This document shows, piece by piece, positions 16,600 through 24,573 of a stretch of 64,000 bases of DNA. Location of the stretch: positions 90,343-154,342 of the forward strand of contig NZ_JARXRN010000025.1 in assembly GCF_029888045.1 (NCBI RefSeq). The letters are read 5' to 3'. Below the pieces are notes generated by a model. That model worked only from the letters and a program-made list of their open reading frames with translations, made no database searches and had not been told where the DNA came from. This DNA is from Luteimonas rhizosphaericola. Its GTDB lineage: Bacteria > Pseudomonadota > Gammaproteobacteria > Xanthomonadales > Xanthomonadaceae. A program made the position numbers and the translations under genes. Position 1 is the first letter of the stretch, and each line of letters begins with the position of its first letter.

Positions 16600-16971
16600 A
16601 TGAAATACCTGGGCCTCGCCTACTACAGCCCCGAAAAATTCGCCGCGATGACGCCGGAGGCCGTCGACGCCCTGGTCAGCCAGTGCCCCACGCTGGACGA
16701 GAAGATGCGCGCCACGGGCAAGGTGCTGGTGGCCGCGTCGCTCGGCGAGCCGGACAAGTGGACGACGCTGCGGCCGCGCGCGGGCAAGGTGCAGGTCAGC
16801 GACGGCCCCTACACCGAGGCCAGGGAACTGGTGGGCGGCCTGTTCGTCATCGAGGCGGAGAGTCACGACGAGGCGGTGCACCTCGCCTCCATGCATCCGG
16901 CCGCCACGCTGGGCGAGGAAGGCGGCTGGGCGGTCGAGCTGATCCCGATCGACTTCTACCTCGGCGACTGA
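16600..16971 (+). CDS. YCII/DGPF-domain protein
   Basis: The 123-residue protein belongs to the YciI-like (YCII, DGPF) family, with the signature VSDGPYTEARELVGGLFVIEAES and a dimeric ferredoxin-like fold expected. Family members often sit next to ECF sigma factors and may be small-molecule enzymes. No sigma gene is present here. The start ATG 16600 is the only reasonable one, although its SD is weak. A downstream glutaredoxin-MauE gene is 137 bp away and probably separately expressed. The substrate is unknown. Confidence 0.87.
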   Translation: MKYLGLAYYSPEKFAAMTPEAVDALVSQCPTLDEKMRATGKVLVAASLGEPDKWTTLRPRAGKVQVSDGPYTEARELVGGLFVIEAESHDEAVHLASMHPAATLGEEGGWAVELIPIDFYLGD

Positions 16972-17039
16972 GGCGCGGCGAATGCCGCATGGAAGCGCCG
17001 TTCACCCTGCGCATCCGCGGGACCGCGCTGCACACCGGT

Positions 17040-17069
17040 TTGACTTGCTCTTGCAGGGCGGCGTCTAGC
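17040..17069 (+). promoter_or_regulatory. Weak promoter candidate for the glutaredoxin-MauE gene
   Basis: TTGACT (17040-17045), an 18-nt spacer and TCTAGC (17064-17069) lie about 40 nt before the start codon at 17109. Only the -35 is a good match. Confidence 0.3.
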
Positions 17070-17108
17070 ATGGCCGCCAGTCGAGACCGGATTCCCGTGG
17101 AGGCGATC

Positions 17109-17897
17109 ATGCACACGCCAGACCGCGCGCACGGCACGCGCGCCACCCTCTATCGCATGGTGATGGACCAGCACGTCTGCCCCTACGGCCTGAAGGCCCG
17201 GCACCTGCTGCGCAGCCAAGACTTCGCCGTCGATGATCGCTGGCTGACCACGCGCGCGGAGACGGATGCCTTCAAGGCCGAGCACGACGTGGCCACGACC
17301 CCGCAGGTGTTCATCGATGGCGAGCGGATCGGCGGCTACGACGCGCTGCGGCGCCACCTCGGCAAGCGCGTGGCCGACCCCAAGGCGACCAGCTACCGGC
17401 CGGTGGCTGCGCTGTTCGGCATCACCCTGCTGATGGCGCTCGCCGCCAGCGTCGCGGTCTACGGCACGCCGTTCACCGTCCGTGCCGGCGAGTGGTTCAT
17501 CGCCTTCAGCATGGCCGTGCTGGCGCTGCTCAAGCTGCAGGACGTCGAGTCCTTTTCGACGATGTTCCTCAACTACGACCTGCTCGCCAAGCGCTGGGTG
17601 CCGTATTCCTACGTGTATCCCTTCGCCGAGGGGCTGGCGGGCATCCTGATGATCGCCGGCGTGCTGACCTGGCTGTCGGTCCCGGTCGCGCTGTTCATCG
17701 GCACGGTAGGCGCGGTGTCGGTGTTCAAGGCGGTGTATGTCGATCGCCGCGAACTCAAGTGCGCCTGCGTGGGCGGATCGAGCAACGTGCCGCTCGGCTT
17801 CGTCTCGCTGACCGAGAACCTGATGATGATCGCCATGGCGGTGTGGATGGCGCTCGGCGCCTTCGGCCTGCTGCCGGCGTGGGCGCACGGGATGTAG
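17109..17897 (+). CDS. Glutaredoxin-MauE/DoxX-like membrane fusion protein
   Basis: The 262-residue protein begins with a glutaredoxin domain (about 10-90) with the active site CPYG (Cys24, a single cysteine) and the cis-Pro loop TTPQVFIDGERIGGYDAL. A four-helix MauE-like membrane domain follows (about 98-262), ending with KCACVGGSSNVPLGF, a cysteine pair typical of the group. GGAGG at 17099-17103 fixes the start 5 nt downstream. A role in envelope thiol redox or disulphide handling is likely by analogy with MauE, which supports methylamine dehydrogenase maturation; no mau genes are nearby. A degraded copy of its 3' end lies at 18682-18850. Confidence 0.85.
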   Translation: MHTPDRAHGTRATLYRMVMDQHVCPYGLKARHLLRSQDFAVDDRWLTTRAETDAFKAEHDVATTPQVFIDGERIGGYDALRRHLGKRVADPKATSYRPVAALFGITLLMALAASVAVYGTPFTVRAGEWFIAFSMAVLALLKLQDVESFSTMFLNYDLLAKRWVPYSYVYPFAEGLAGILMIAGVLTWLSVPVALFIGTVGAVSVFKAVYVDRRELKCACVGGSSNVPLGFVSLTENLMMIAMAVWMALGAFGLLPAWAHGM

Positions 17898-18185
17898 GTG
17901 CGCTGCCCGCGTCATCCGCGTGTGCGGGCCCGGGTCCGCGGGTGGACGAGGGCGATCACAAGGCGGCGTGCGCGCCTGCGGAACGCGATCACTCCCGTCG
18001 CTGCGTCGCCCCTCGCCGCGGAACTGCCGGCACAGGCGCGCGGCGGTGATTCGTAAGGCGGGCGTGATGGCGCGCGGGTGGCGTCACCACGCCCGGCAAA
18101 GACCGCCCATGGTGTGCTGCATCGGCGCCGGGCTGCTTGGCCGACGCCGCTTTTCCCCTCGTTGTACCGCCCGGGAGGACCACCC

Positions 18186-18578
18186 ATGAAGACGACAGGC
18201 ACGCTTGCCCTGACCGCGTTGGCCACGGCCATGGCGTTCGGCACCGCGCTCGCGCAGGACACCACGCCACCCACCAGCCAGACCCCCGTGACCCAGCCGC
18301 CGCCCAACGAGGCGGCCATGCCGCCGACCCGGGTCGACGCCACCGGCGCCACGGATGGGTCCGGGCACCGGATGAAGGTCCAGGCGAGCTACGCCGAGCT
18401 CGACACCCGGGGCGACGGGCAGGTGGCGCGAACCGATCTGGCGGCGCATCCAAAGCTGCAGGACAACTTCGCGGATATTGACGCCGACGGCGACGGCGCG
18501 ATGTCCCGCAGCGAGTACGACGCGTGGACGGCGCGGAAGCAGGACAAGGCCCGCGACGGCAAGCCGTCGCAACCCTGA
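18186..18578 (+). CDS. Exported EF-hand protein
   Basis: The 130-residue protein has a signal peptide (MKTTGTLALTALATAMAFGTALAQD), a Pro/Thr-rich linker and two EF-hand loops: DTRGDGQVARTD (about 73-84) and DADGDGAMSRSE (about 97-108). The second loop has the canonical DxDxDG pattern; the first has Arg at the third ligand position. It probably binds calcium in the periplasm. SD GGGAGG at 18173-18178 supports the start. The gene ends before a good intrinsic terminator at 18613, so it is probably monocistronic. A divergent paralogue is at 54223-54756. Confidence 0.85.
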   Translation: MKTTGTLALTALATAMAFGTALAQDTTPPTSQTPVTQPPPNEAAMPPTRVDATGATDGSGHRMKVQASYAELDTRGDGQVARTDLAAHPKLQDNFADIDADGDGAMSRSEYDAWTARKQDKARDGKPSQP

Positions 18579-18612
18579 CCGCGTCCTAAGGTCCCGGACA
18601 ACCGCACCCATG

Positions 18613-18644
18613 GAGCGCCCCGAAAAGGGCGCTCTCTTCTTCTG
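18613..18644 (+). terminator. Intrinsic terminator after the EF-hand gene
   Basis: GAGCGCCC (18613-18620), loop CGAAAA, GGGCGCTC (18627-18634) form a perfect 8-bp stem followed by TCTTCTTCT. It lies 35 bp after the stop codon. Confidence 0.88.
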
Positions 18645-18681
18645 GGTGTCGATATCAGAGGCGCACACCGCCAGGCGCACC

Positions 18682-18850
18682 GGGACGGTGTATGGCGACC
18701 GCCGCGAACTGAAGTGCGCCTGCGTGGGCGGGGCGAGCAACGTGCCGCTCGCCTTCGCGTCGCTGACCGAGACTGATGATGATCGCCATGGCGGTGTGGA
18801 TGGCGCTCGGGGCCTTCGGCCTGCTGCCGGCGTGGGCGCGCGGGATGTAG
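18682..18850 (+). pseudogene. Broken partial copy of the 3' end of the MauE-like gene
   Basis: The stretch matches 17730-17897 with few substitutions, through the KCACVGG motif and the final LLPAWA.GM-stop. It starts abruptly inside the coding region and carries a 2-nt deletion (GAGAACCTGATG becomes GAGACTGATG) that breaks the frame. It has no start codon or SD of its own. It is a tandem duplication remnant separated from the parent by the EF-hand gene and its terminator. Confidence 0.88.
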
Positions 18851-19055
18851 CCCGATCGCCTCCGTCACGATCCGCTGCCCGATCTTCGGTTGGCTCCCCC
18901 GACCCCGGTCCGTCCCACTGCGTGGAACTGCAGACGTTGTGCGCCGGATTGAAGGACTCAGCCTGCGAGGCCGCCGACCGTCCGTCCAGAGATGCTGGAG
19001 ATCTTGTGCGCTCCGTTTCGCACTGGGTAATCTGGACCGCTGGCCTGGAGAACCG

Positions 19056-19847
19056 ATGATGCCCAGCACGCTCACGTCCTGTCACCTGGAGTTCGTAGAA
19101 CGAGTCCGCAATCGCGTGGAGAACGACCGACGGCTCACGGCCCTGTTGGCCGGCGGTTCGTACGTCCATGGCGGATTCGATGAACACTCCGACCTCGACT
19201 TCGTCATCGTCGTGGAAGACGAGAGCTACCGGGAGGTACTCGCCTCTCGACATGCGTTCGCGAAGAGCATCGGCAACCTGCTCGCCGCATTCACCGGCGA
19301 GCACGTCGGCGAGCCCAGGCTGCTGATCTGCCTGCATGGCCCGCCGCTGATACACATCGATCTCAAGTTCGTACTGCAGTCCGATCTGGGTCGGCTGGTG
19401 GAACGGCCCGCAGTATTGTTCGCTCGCGACGCAAGGGAAATCGAGGCGTGCCTCGACGATGCTTCGGTCGAATGGCCGAACGCATCGCCGGACTGGTTCG
19501 AGCAGAGGGCCTGGGTCTGGCTTCACTACGGCGCAGCGAAGCTCGCGAGAGGCGAGCTGTTCGAAGCCATGGGTATGCTGGGCTTCTTCAGGGAGCAGGT
19601 GTTGGGCCCGATGCTGCATCGACGGTCGGGACGGCCGCAGCGGGGAGTTCGCAGGATCGAGGCACAGGATGCGTCCTCCGCCGAGCGGCTTGCAGGCACG
19701 GTTCCAGTCGTCGATGCGACCTCTGTGCGTAACGCATATCTCGTCGCGATCGACATGTATCTGGACCTCCGGGCCGATGACCCTCCATTACGACTGACCG
19801 AGTGCATGCCAGAGGTCTTGCGTGAGTATCTGAATCCAGATTCGTGA
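19056..19847 (+). CDS. Nucleotidyltransferase-domain protein (aminoglycoside-adenylyltransferase-like)
   Basis: The 263-residue protein carries the NTP_transf_2 signature GGSYVHGGFDEHSDLDFVIVV (residues 34-54), where the Ser-Asp-x-Asp aspartates bind metal. A helical C-terminal part and a conserved IHIDLKFV strand, which supplies the third acid, follow. Tandem ATGs at 19056 and 19059 follow a GGAG about 6 nt upstream. The fold is shared by streptomycin/lincosamide adenylyltransferases and by uncharacterised proteins. Drug modification is possible, but nothing here identifies the substrate. It is flanked by independent units. Confidence 0.8.
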   Translation: MMPSTLTSCHLEFVERVRNRVENDRRLTALLAGGSYVHGGFDEHSDLDFVIVVEDESYREVLASRHAFAKSIGNLLAAFTGEHVGEPRLLICLHGPPLIHIDLKFVLQSDLGRLVERPAVLFARDAREIEACLDDASVEWPNASPDWFEQRAWVWLHYGAAKLARGELFEAMGMLGFFREQVLGPMLHRRSGRPQRGVRRIEAQDASSAERLAGTVPVVDATSVRNAYLVAIDMYLDLRADDPPLRLTECMPEVLREYLNPDS

Positions 19848-19952
19848 TCGCAGCTTGAGCGTTGGTATGGGGTGCACTGGGCCAGCGGCCGGTTCGGGCG
19901 CGCGGGTGTGCGACGAAGCCGCCAAGCGAACCCGACGTCGCCACACGGAAGC

Positions 19953-19987
19953 TTGATCCCGGAACATTACCTGACTAAAGTCAGGCA
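19953..19987 (+). promoter_or_regulatory. Leaderless-type promoter with operator for the MarR-GNAT gene
   Basis: TTGATC (19953-19958), 17 nt, TAAAGT (19976-19981) and 6 nt precede the ATG at 19988. The perfect inverted repeat CCTGACTAAAGTCAGG (19970-19985) covers the -10. No SD exists, so the transcript may begin at the start codon. Autorepression is expected for a MarR-type protein. Confidence 0.65.
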
Positions 19988-20878
19988 ATGGACGAGGACA
20001 CGATCGAGCGCGTCCGCCGCTTCAACCGGGAAGTCACCCGACGCATCGGCGCGTTGAGCGACGACTACCTGCGGCGCGGGCGATCGCTCGCCGAATCGCG
20101 GTTGCTGTTCGAGATCGGGCCCGACGGCGCCGACGTGCGCAGCCTGCGGGCACGCCTGGCGCTGGATTCTGGCTACCTCAGCCGACTGCTGCGAGCGCTG
20201 GAAGCGCAGGGCCTGGTCGAGGTGCGGCGCGGCTCGGACGACGCCCGGGTGCGGCGGGCGCGCCTGACCCGCAAGGGCCGGACCGAATTCGTCGCGCTCG
20301 ACCGCGGCTCGCGCGCGCTGGCCACCCGGCTGCTCGATCCGCTGGGTGAATCGCAGCGCGAGCGGCTGGTCAAGGCGATGACCGAAGTCGAGCGGCTGCT
20401 GCGCGCATCCGACGTGACGCTGGACGTGGCGGATCCCGCCAGCCCCGAGGCGCAGGCGTGCATCGCCGCCTACGTGCAGGAACTGCAGGCGCGTTTCGCG
20501 CATGGGTTCGACCCGGCGCGCAGCGTCTCGGCCGAGCCCGGCGAACTGGTGCTGCCCGCCGGCGTGTTCGTGCTCGCGCGCCTGGACGGCCGCGCCATCG
20601 GCTGCGGCGGCCTGAAGGTGACCGCGCCCGGCGAGGGCGAGATCAAGCGCATGTGGATCGCGCCCGATGCGCGCGGCCTGGGCCTGGCGCAGCGGCTGCT
20701 GGCCACCCTGGAAGCGCACGCCGCCGCGATGGGCCTGCGCACCCTGCGCCTGGACACCAACCGCAGCCTGTCCGAAGCCCGCGCCCTCTACCTGCGCAAC
20801 GGCTACCGCGAGGTCGCGCCCTACAACGACAACCCCTATGCGGATCACTGGTTCCAGAAGGACCGCGTTGCGGGCTAG
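19988..20878 (+). CDS. MarR-family regulator fused to GNAT acetyltransferase
   Basis: Of the 296 residues, about 1-145 form a MarR winged helix: RSLAESRLLFEIG, the recognition region LDSGYLSRLLRALEAQGLV, and the wing RRGSDDARVRRARLT. Residues 150-296 form a GNAT domain with acetyl-CoA motif A RMWIAPDARGLGLAQRLL near 221-238, then LRLDTNRSLSEARALYLRNGY. Such MarR-GNAT fusions are a known architecture, and they may sense or acetylate a small molecule. The gene stands alone. The operator over its own -10 implies autoregulation. Translation probably starts without a leader. Confidence 0.92.
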   Translation: MDEDTIERVRRFNREVTRRIGALSDDYLRRGRSLAESRLLFEIGPDGADVRSLRARLALDSGYLSRLLRALEAQGLVEVRRGSDDARVRRARLTRKGRTEFVALDRGSRALATRLLDPLGESQRERLVKAMTEVERLLRASDVTLDVADPASPEAQACIAAYVQELQARFAHGFDPARSVSAEPGELVLPAGVFVLARLDGRAIGCGGLKVTAPGEGEIKRMWIAPDARGLGLAQRLLATLEAHAAAMGLRTLRLDTNRSLSEARALYLRNGYREVAPYNDNPYADHWFQKDRVAG

Positions 20879-20930
20879 ACGGGCAGCGGCACACGACCGG
20901 GTCCGCTTGCCCGCCGCGTCGAGGTCGTCC

Positions 20931-21884
20931 CTATGAAGGCTCCGCTTTCACGCCGTCCGCTTCCGACTCCGGCTCCCGCCACCAGACGTGTCCCTCGACG
21001 TGCGCGGGAGCGAGGACCTCACGGACTTCGATGCCTTCGACGTCGCGCCCCGTGCCGCCTGCCTGCCAGTCCTTGAGCACCTTCTCGACCGACCTGCGGC
21101 TCTGCGCGGCGATGCCCAGGGCGCGGTTGGCGCTCCAGTCGTCGTTCACCACGCCGGCATCGTGCCGGTGCGGCACGCCGTAGCTGCAGCGCAGGCAGTA
21201 GTGTTGGATGCTGTGCGTCCAGTCCTCGACGTAGCCGAGGCCCGGAACGGTGGCGTCGAGCAATGTCTGCAGGTCTTCGCTGCGGTCGCAGCGCACGAAC
21301 GCGGCGTGGGTGACGAACGGCGACGGCTCCAGGCGCTGCAGTTCGTTGAACACGCTGACCTTGCGCTCGCCATTCCAGCGCCAACCCGTCGGCGCGCCGT
21401 CGTGCAGCACGATGTCGCCGAAGCGGTGGCCGCTCTCGGGGAGCGGGGCGTTGAGCAGGCGGGCGCGCACCGGATCGATGCGGCGGGCCCAGACGGTTTC
21501 GCCGCCGGCCCAGGGATTCAGCCGCACGACGGCCAGGCCGTAATCGTCCACGATCGGCCCCTGGCCGTCGGGCACGCGGATGCCCCGCGCCTGCCAGAGC
21601 GCACGGACGCGCGCCCAGTCGCCCAGCGCGGTGGCGGCGATCGCCGCGTTCCACTGTTCTGCTTCCCCGGCCTCGTCGGCCAGTTCGATCGCGCGCAGGT
21701 TGTGATCCAGGGACGTCGGCCAGTCCAGCAGGTATTTGTGCACGAGTCCGCGCATGTAGTGGTAGGCGCCGTGGCCGGGCGTGCGCGCCAGCAGCGCGTC
21801 GAAGTGGCGCGACGCCTCCTGGAGCGCGCCGCGGTCCATCGCGGCGTAGGCGAGTGCGTGCAGGTCGTCTTGCCCGTCGGCCAT
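20931..21884 (-). CDS. TPR-like protein of unknown function
   Basis: The 317-residue soluble protein has no signal sequence. The first 110 residues form two or three TPR-like helical hairpins (ALAYAAMDRGALQEASRHFDALLARTPGHGAYHYMRGLVHKYL...). The rest is not recognised; it contains a conserved-looking cysteine pair in HYCLRCSYGVPH and a Trp-rich end. It is 6 bp downstream of the YHYH/Excalibur gene and probably shares its transcript. No function can be assigned. Confidence 0.8.
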   Translation of the reverse strand: MADGQDDLHALAYAAMDRGALQEASRHFDALLARTPGHGAYHYMRGLVHKYLLDWPTSLDHNLRAIELADEAGEAEQWNAAIAATALGDWARVRALWQARGIRVPDGQGPIVDDYGLAVVRLNPWAGGETVWARRIDPVRARLLNAPLPESGHRFGDIVLHDGAPTGWRWNGERKVSVFNELQRLEPSPFVTHAAFVRCDRSEDLQTLLDATVPGLGYVEDWTHSIQHYCLRCSYGVPHRHDAGVVNDDWSANRALGIAAQSRRSVEKVLKDWQAGGTGRDVEGIEVREVLAPAHVEGHVWWREPESEADGVKAEPS

Positions 21885-21890
21885 CCGGCG

Positions 21891-22253
21891 CTACCGTCCG
21901 CGATAGGGTTCGCAGCCTATCCCATCGTCGTCGCGATCAAGGTGCGGTCCGTAGCCCGGCTCCCCGCGATGGACGGGCGCCGCGCCGGCCGCCCTGGCCT
22001 CGGCGCAGTTGGCGAACGCGCGGTCGGCGGGCGCGCGCCCCGCGGAAGCGGCGCGCGAAGGAGACAGGTTCTCGGGTGCGACGGTCGGCCGCCGAGGCGC
22101 GCCAGCGGACGCGGCACGGTGGCAGTGGTACTCGCCCGTCTTGCGGTTGGTATGGCAGCCCTCGGCATTCAGCCCGCCGCCGTGCGCCCACGCGGCGCCC
22201 GACCCGGCCAGGGCGGCGAGGAGAAGCGGGAGTCGTAACGCGATAGAGCGCAT
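21891..22253 (-). CDS. Exported YHYH-Excalibur protein
   Basis: The 120-residue protein starts at ATG 22253 (MRSIALRLPLLLAALAGSGAAWAHGGG, a signal peptide); the open frame extends 102 nt further without a better start. A YHYH-type motif (GCHTNRKTGEYHCHR) follows the signal. An Ala/Pro-rich spacer leads to an Excalibur calcium-binding domain (NCAEARAAGAAPVHRGEPGY and DRDDDGIGCE). It probably binds calcium or a metal in the periplasm. Another Excalibur protein lies at 52842-53141. Confidence 0.85.
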   Translation of the reverse strand: MRSIALRLPLLLAALAGSGAAWAHGGGLNAEGCHTNRKTGEYHCHRAASAGAPRRPTVAPENLSPSRAASAGRAPADRAFANCAEARAAGAAPVHRGEPGYGPHLDRDDDGIGCEPYRGR

Positions 22254-22445
22254 GGGTCCCCTGCAGGCTGATCGAACTCCCTCCAAATCAGCAGGATTCG
22301 TGCCAAGCGACGAGATTGCTACCGCCACTCTCCGGGGCTTGTCCGTGTACGCCATGGCGCGCTTGCCGCTTCAGGAAGCCCGTTCGTGCCGCGGCTCCTG
22401 TGCAGCGCGACGTGGCGGGTGACGGCTCCCGCCAGCTATGACGTC

Positions 22446-22480
22446 TTGCGTTATATAACGGAACACGTTATGGTTTCGAC
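22446..22480 (+). promoter_or_regulatory. higBA promoter-operator (leaderless type)
   Basis: TTGCGT (22446-22451), 17 nt, TATGGT (22469-22474) and 6 nt precede the GTG at 22481. CGTTATATAACG (22449-22460) is a perfect 12-bp palindrome between the promoter boxes, and a further half site CGTTAT lies at 22466-22471. HigA-type antitoxins repress through such palindromes. No SD is present before GTG. Confidence 0.65.
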
Positions 22481-22762
22481 GTGATCCGGAGTTTCGCCGA
22501 CAGGGAAGCGGAGAAGATGTGGCGCGGCGAGCGCTCGCGCAGGTTGCCTGCGGACATTCAGCAGACTGCCCGGCGAAAGCTGCGCATGCTCAATGCCGCC
22601 GCGGGACTGGACGACCTGCGCATTCCACCGGCGAACCGGCTGGAAGCGCTCAAGGGCGAGCGCAAGGGCCAGTACAGCATCCGGATCAACGATCAATGGC
22701 GTATCTGCTTCCGGTGGAACGACGGAGCCGCCAGCGATGTGGAGATCGTCGATTACCACTAG
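22481..22762 (+). CDS. higB: HigB-family toxin (RelE/ParE superfamily)
   Basis: The 93-residue protein matches HigB (plasmid maintenance killer), with MIRSFADREAEKMW at the start and the core LKGERKGQYSIRINDQWRICFRW...VEIVDYH. HigB is a ribosome-dependent mRNA endonuclease in characterised cases. The start is GTG without SD. The order toxin-antitoxin is the usual one for higBA, and the antitoxin begins 20 nt downstream. No frameshift or missing segment was seen. Confidence 0.95.
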   Translation: MIRSFADREAEKMWRGERSRRLPADIQQTARRKLRMLNAAAGLDDLRIPPANRLEALKGERKGQYSIRINDQWRICFRWNDGAASDVEIVDYH

Positions 22763-22781
22763 TTCGAAGAGGAGTCGGCCC

Positions 22782-23072
22782 ATGGCTGCCCTGTCCAATG
22801 TCCATCCCGGCGAGGTGCTGCAGGAGGAATTCCTGGCGCCGCTGGGCATCAGCCAGAACGCGCTGGCCCGAGCCATGGCCGTGCCGCCGCGTCGGATCAA
22901 CGAGATCGTGCTGGGCAAGCGCGGCGTCACTGCCGATACCGCCGTGCGGCTCGCTGCCGCGCTGGGCACGAGCGAGCGCTTCTGGCTGGGCCTGCAGGCC
23001 GACTACGACCTGGAGGAGGCGCGTCGCGCGCTGGGTGGGTTGGCCGGCAGGATCAAGCGACTGGCGGCGTGA
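22782..23072 (+). CDS. higA: HigA-family antitoxin (XRE-type regulator)
   Basis: The 96-residue protein starts with VHPGEVLQEEFLAPLGISQNALARAM, the typical HigA N-terminus. A helix-turn-helix PPRRINEIVLGKRGVTADTAVRLAAALGTSERFWLGLQADYDL follows. It neutralises HigB and represses the operon at the palindromes near 22449. GAGGAG about 8 nt before ATG 22782 gives an SD, unlike the toxin gene, so the antitoxin can be made in excess. Confidence 0.95.
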   Translation: MAALSNVHPGEVLQEEFLAPLGISQNALARAMAVPPRRINEIVLGKRGVTADTAVRLAAALGTSERFWLGLQADYDLEEARRALGGLAGRIKRLAA

Positions 23073-23084
23073 CCGGGTTTTGAA

Positions 23085-24548
23085 TCAGGCCCGTTCGAAC
23101 TCGCTGCCATGACATTGATCAGCTGCCTGCCGATCCATGTGCCGCTGTCCGGCTGGCTGCTGGATCAACGACTCTTCTCCGCGCTGAAGGAATGCGACGC
23201 CCTGGGCGGACCGGGCGAACTCCCTCGTAATGCCGCTGGCGCCGGCCCCGTCCCCTGCGGCAACGGCCGCGAGCATGCGGTTGAGGTACGGGTTGCCGAA
23301 CGGCATTGCCGGCGGCGATGCACCTGCCTCGGCCCGCAGCACTGGCGTCCTTGGATCGACGCGCATCAGCGTTGCCTGTCGCCCGTTCTCGTCGATCATC
23401 AACTCGGTGGTCCCGTCGCCATTGCGCACGCGCGTCAGGTCGTCCGGATCGATCCTGCGCCACCGCCCGCCGATGAACGCCTGGCCTTGGCCGTTGCGGT
23501 TCCAGTGCACGAAATCGTCCCCTGCCGCGTAAAACCCCGCCTGGCGGCTGCCATTCGCCTGCGGCTGCGGGTCGCCTTCCGCCAATGTGGCCCCACGATC
23601 GAGCGCAGCGATGAGCCGCCTGGAGGGCTCGGGCGTGAGGAACAGGGAGCGCACCATGTCGTACTCGAAGCCGAGATCCGGGTTCGCCGGGCTCGCCTGG
23701 CGTGCGGTGACCGGCCCGACGAGGGGGTCGGCCGACACGTTCGCCCATGCCCTCGCCAGCGGGTTGGCTGGATCGGAGCCTCGTAGCGCGTTGAGGACAC
23801 CGATGCCCCGGAGCGTATTGTCCGCCCCGCTCTGGAGGTAGTCCGGGTGGCCATTCCCCTGGTTCGGTAGCAGAGCATCAATGGCTGTCTTCACCGCTTC
23901 CGACGATGTCAGGGTCCCCGCTTCGACGCCGTCCAGCAAGCCTCGCCAGCGAGCCTGACCCGCCTGGTTCTGCAGCTTCATGAACATGCCTGCCAGTTCC
24001 GCCTGTTCGTCACCGGTCGCATTGCGATACAGGTCCGTGCGGAGGAGCCGTTCCAGTGCGGTGTCGCGGTTGCCGGCAACGCCGTCGGTCGCAGTCACGC
24101 CACGGACATGCGTACTGTCCATGCCATGCACGAACGTGCGCCCGGCGTCCGAGACCAGGAAACGGTTGATGCCCGAGCGGTCGATGTCCACGGCATGGTC
24201 AGCCCGCATCTGGCGACCCGTCCGCTGCAGGGACGCCAGCACGGTGTCGTAATTGTGCTGCCCGAGTTCGAGGGCAGCGCGATCCGGCTGCGTCGCCGCC
24301 CATGCCTGATATCCGTCCAGCAGCTCCCGCGCCACTGCGGGGTGCTGTCCAAGATCGACCTGCATGGTGCCAAACGAATAACCGCTGTTGGCCACCGGAT
24401 GCATGCGCCCGCCCGGACCCACGTTTCCCGCGAAGCTCAGTCGGTAGGCAACGTCGCGACCTGCAATGCTGCCTTCGGAGGTCACGCCGACGGCGAAATA
24501 GGCGACGGCGCGCAACTCGTTCTCGGTCAGGGGATTCGGGTTGGTCAT
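23085..24548 (-). CDS. Putative secreted lysozyme-fold effector (peptidoglycan-targeting candidate)
   Basis: The 487-residue protein has no signal peptide. The N-terminal domain (about 8-220) shows a lysozyme-like pattern: AVGVTSEGS with a likely catalytic Glu25, then NSGYSFGTMQVDLGQ (about 54-68). This is the layout seen in Xanthomonadales peptidoglycan-cleaving effectors. Residues about 300-410 hold short beta-type segments (FVHWNRNGQGQAFIGGRWRRID). The C-terminal part (PYLNRMLAAVAAGDGAGASGI... to the Q-rich end) resembles tails of such effectors, but I could not find the canonical XVIPCD motif of type IV killing effectors. A lipoprotein gene lies 25 bp upstream in the same operon, as for effector-immunity pairs. 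SD GGGAGA supports the start. Confidence 0.65.
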   Translation of the reverse strand: MTNPNPLTENELRAVAYFAVGVTSEGSIAGRDVAYRLSFAGNVGPGGRMHPVANSGYSFGTMQVDLGQHPAVARELLDGYQAWAATQPDRAALELGQHNYDTVLASLQRTGRQMRADHAVDIDRSGINRFLVSDAGRTFVHGMDSTHVRGVTATDGVAGNRDTALERLLRTDLYRNATGDEQAELAGMFMKLQNQAGQARWRGLLDGVEAGTLTSSEAVKTAIDALLPNQGNGHPDYLQSGADNTLRGIGVLNALRGSDPANPLARAWANVSADPLVGPVTARQASPANPDLGFEYDMVRSLFLTPEPSRRLIAALDRGATLAEGDPQPQANGSRQAGFYAAGDDFVHWNRNGQGQAFIGGRWRRIDPDDLTRVRNGDGTTELMIDENGRQATLMRVDPRTPVLRAEAGASPPAMPFGNPYLNRMLAAVAAGDGAGASGITREFARSAQGVAFLQRGEESLIQQPAGQRHMDRQAADQCHGSEFERA

Positions 24549-24573
24549 GGTCTATCTCCCGTCGAGTCAGCCC

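Noticed and set aside
15723..17108. Plus-strand open frame running into the glutaredoxin-MauE gene
   Set aside because: The part before 17109 is antisense to the NERD-helicase and crosses the YCII gene in another frame. The SD at 17099 and the domain start place the real start at 17109.
23085..23500. XVIPCD secretion domain at the effector C-terminus
   Set aside because: The expected conserved blocks were not found by eye; only a general Gln/Ala-rich tail is present, so no claim is made.
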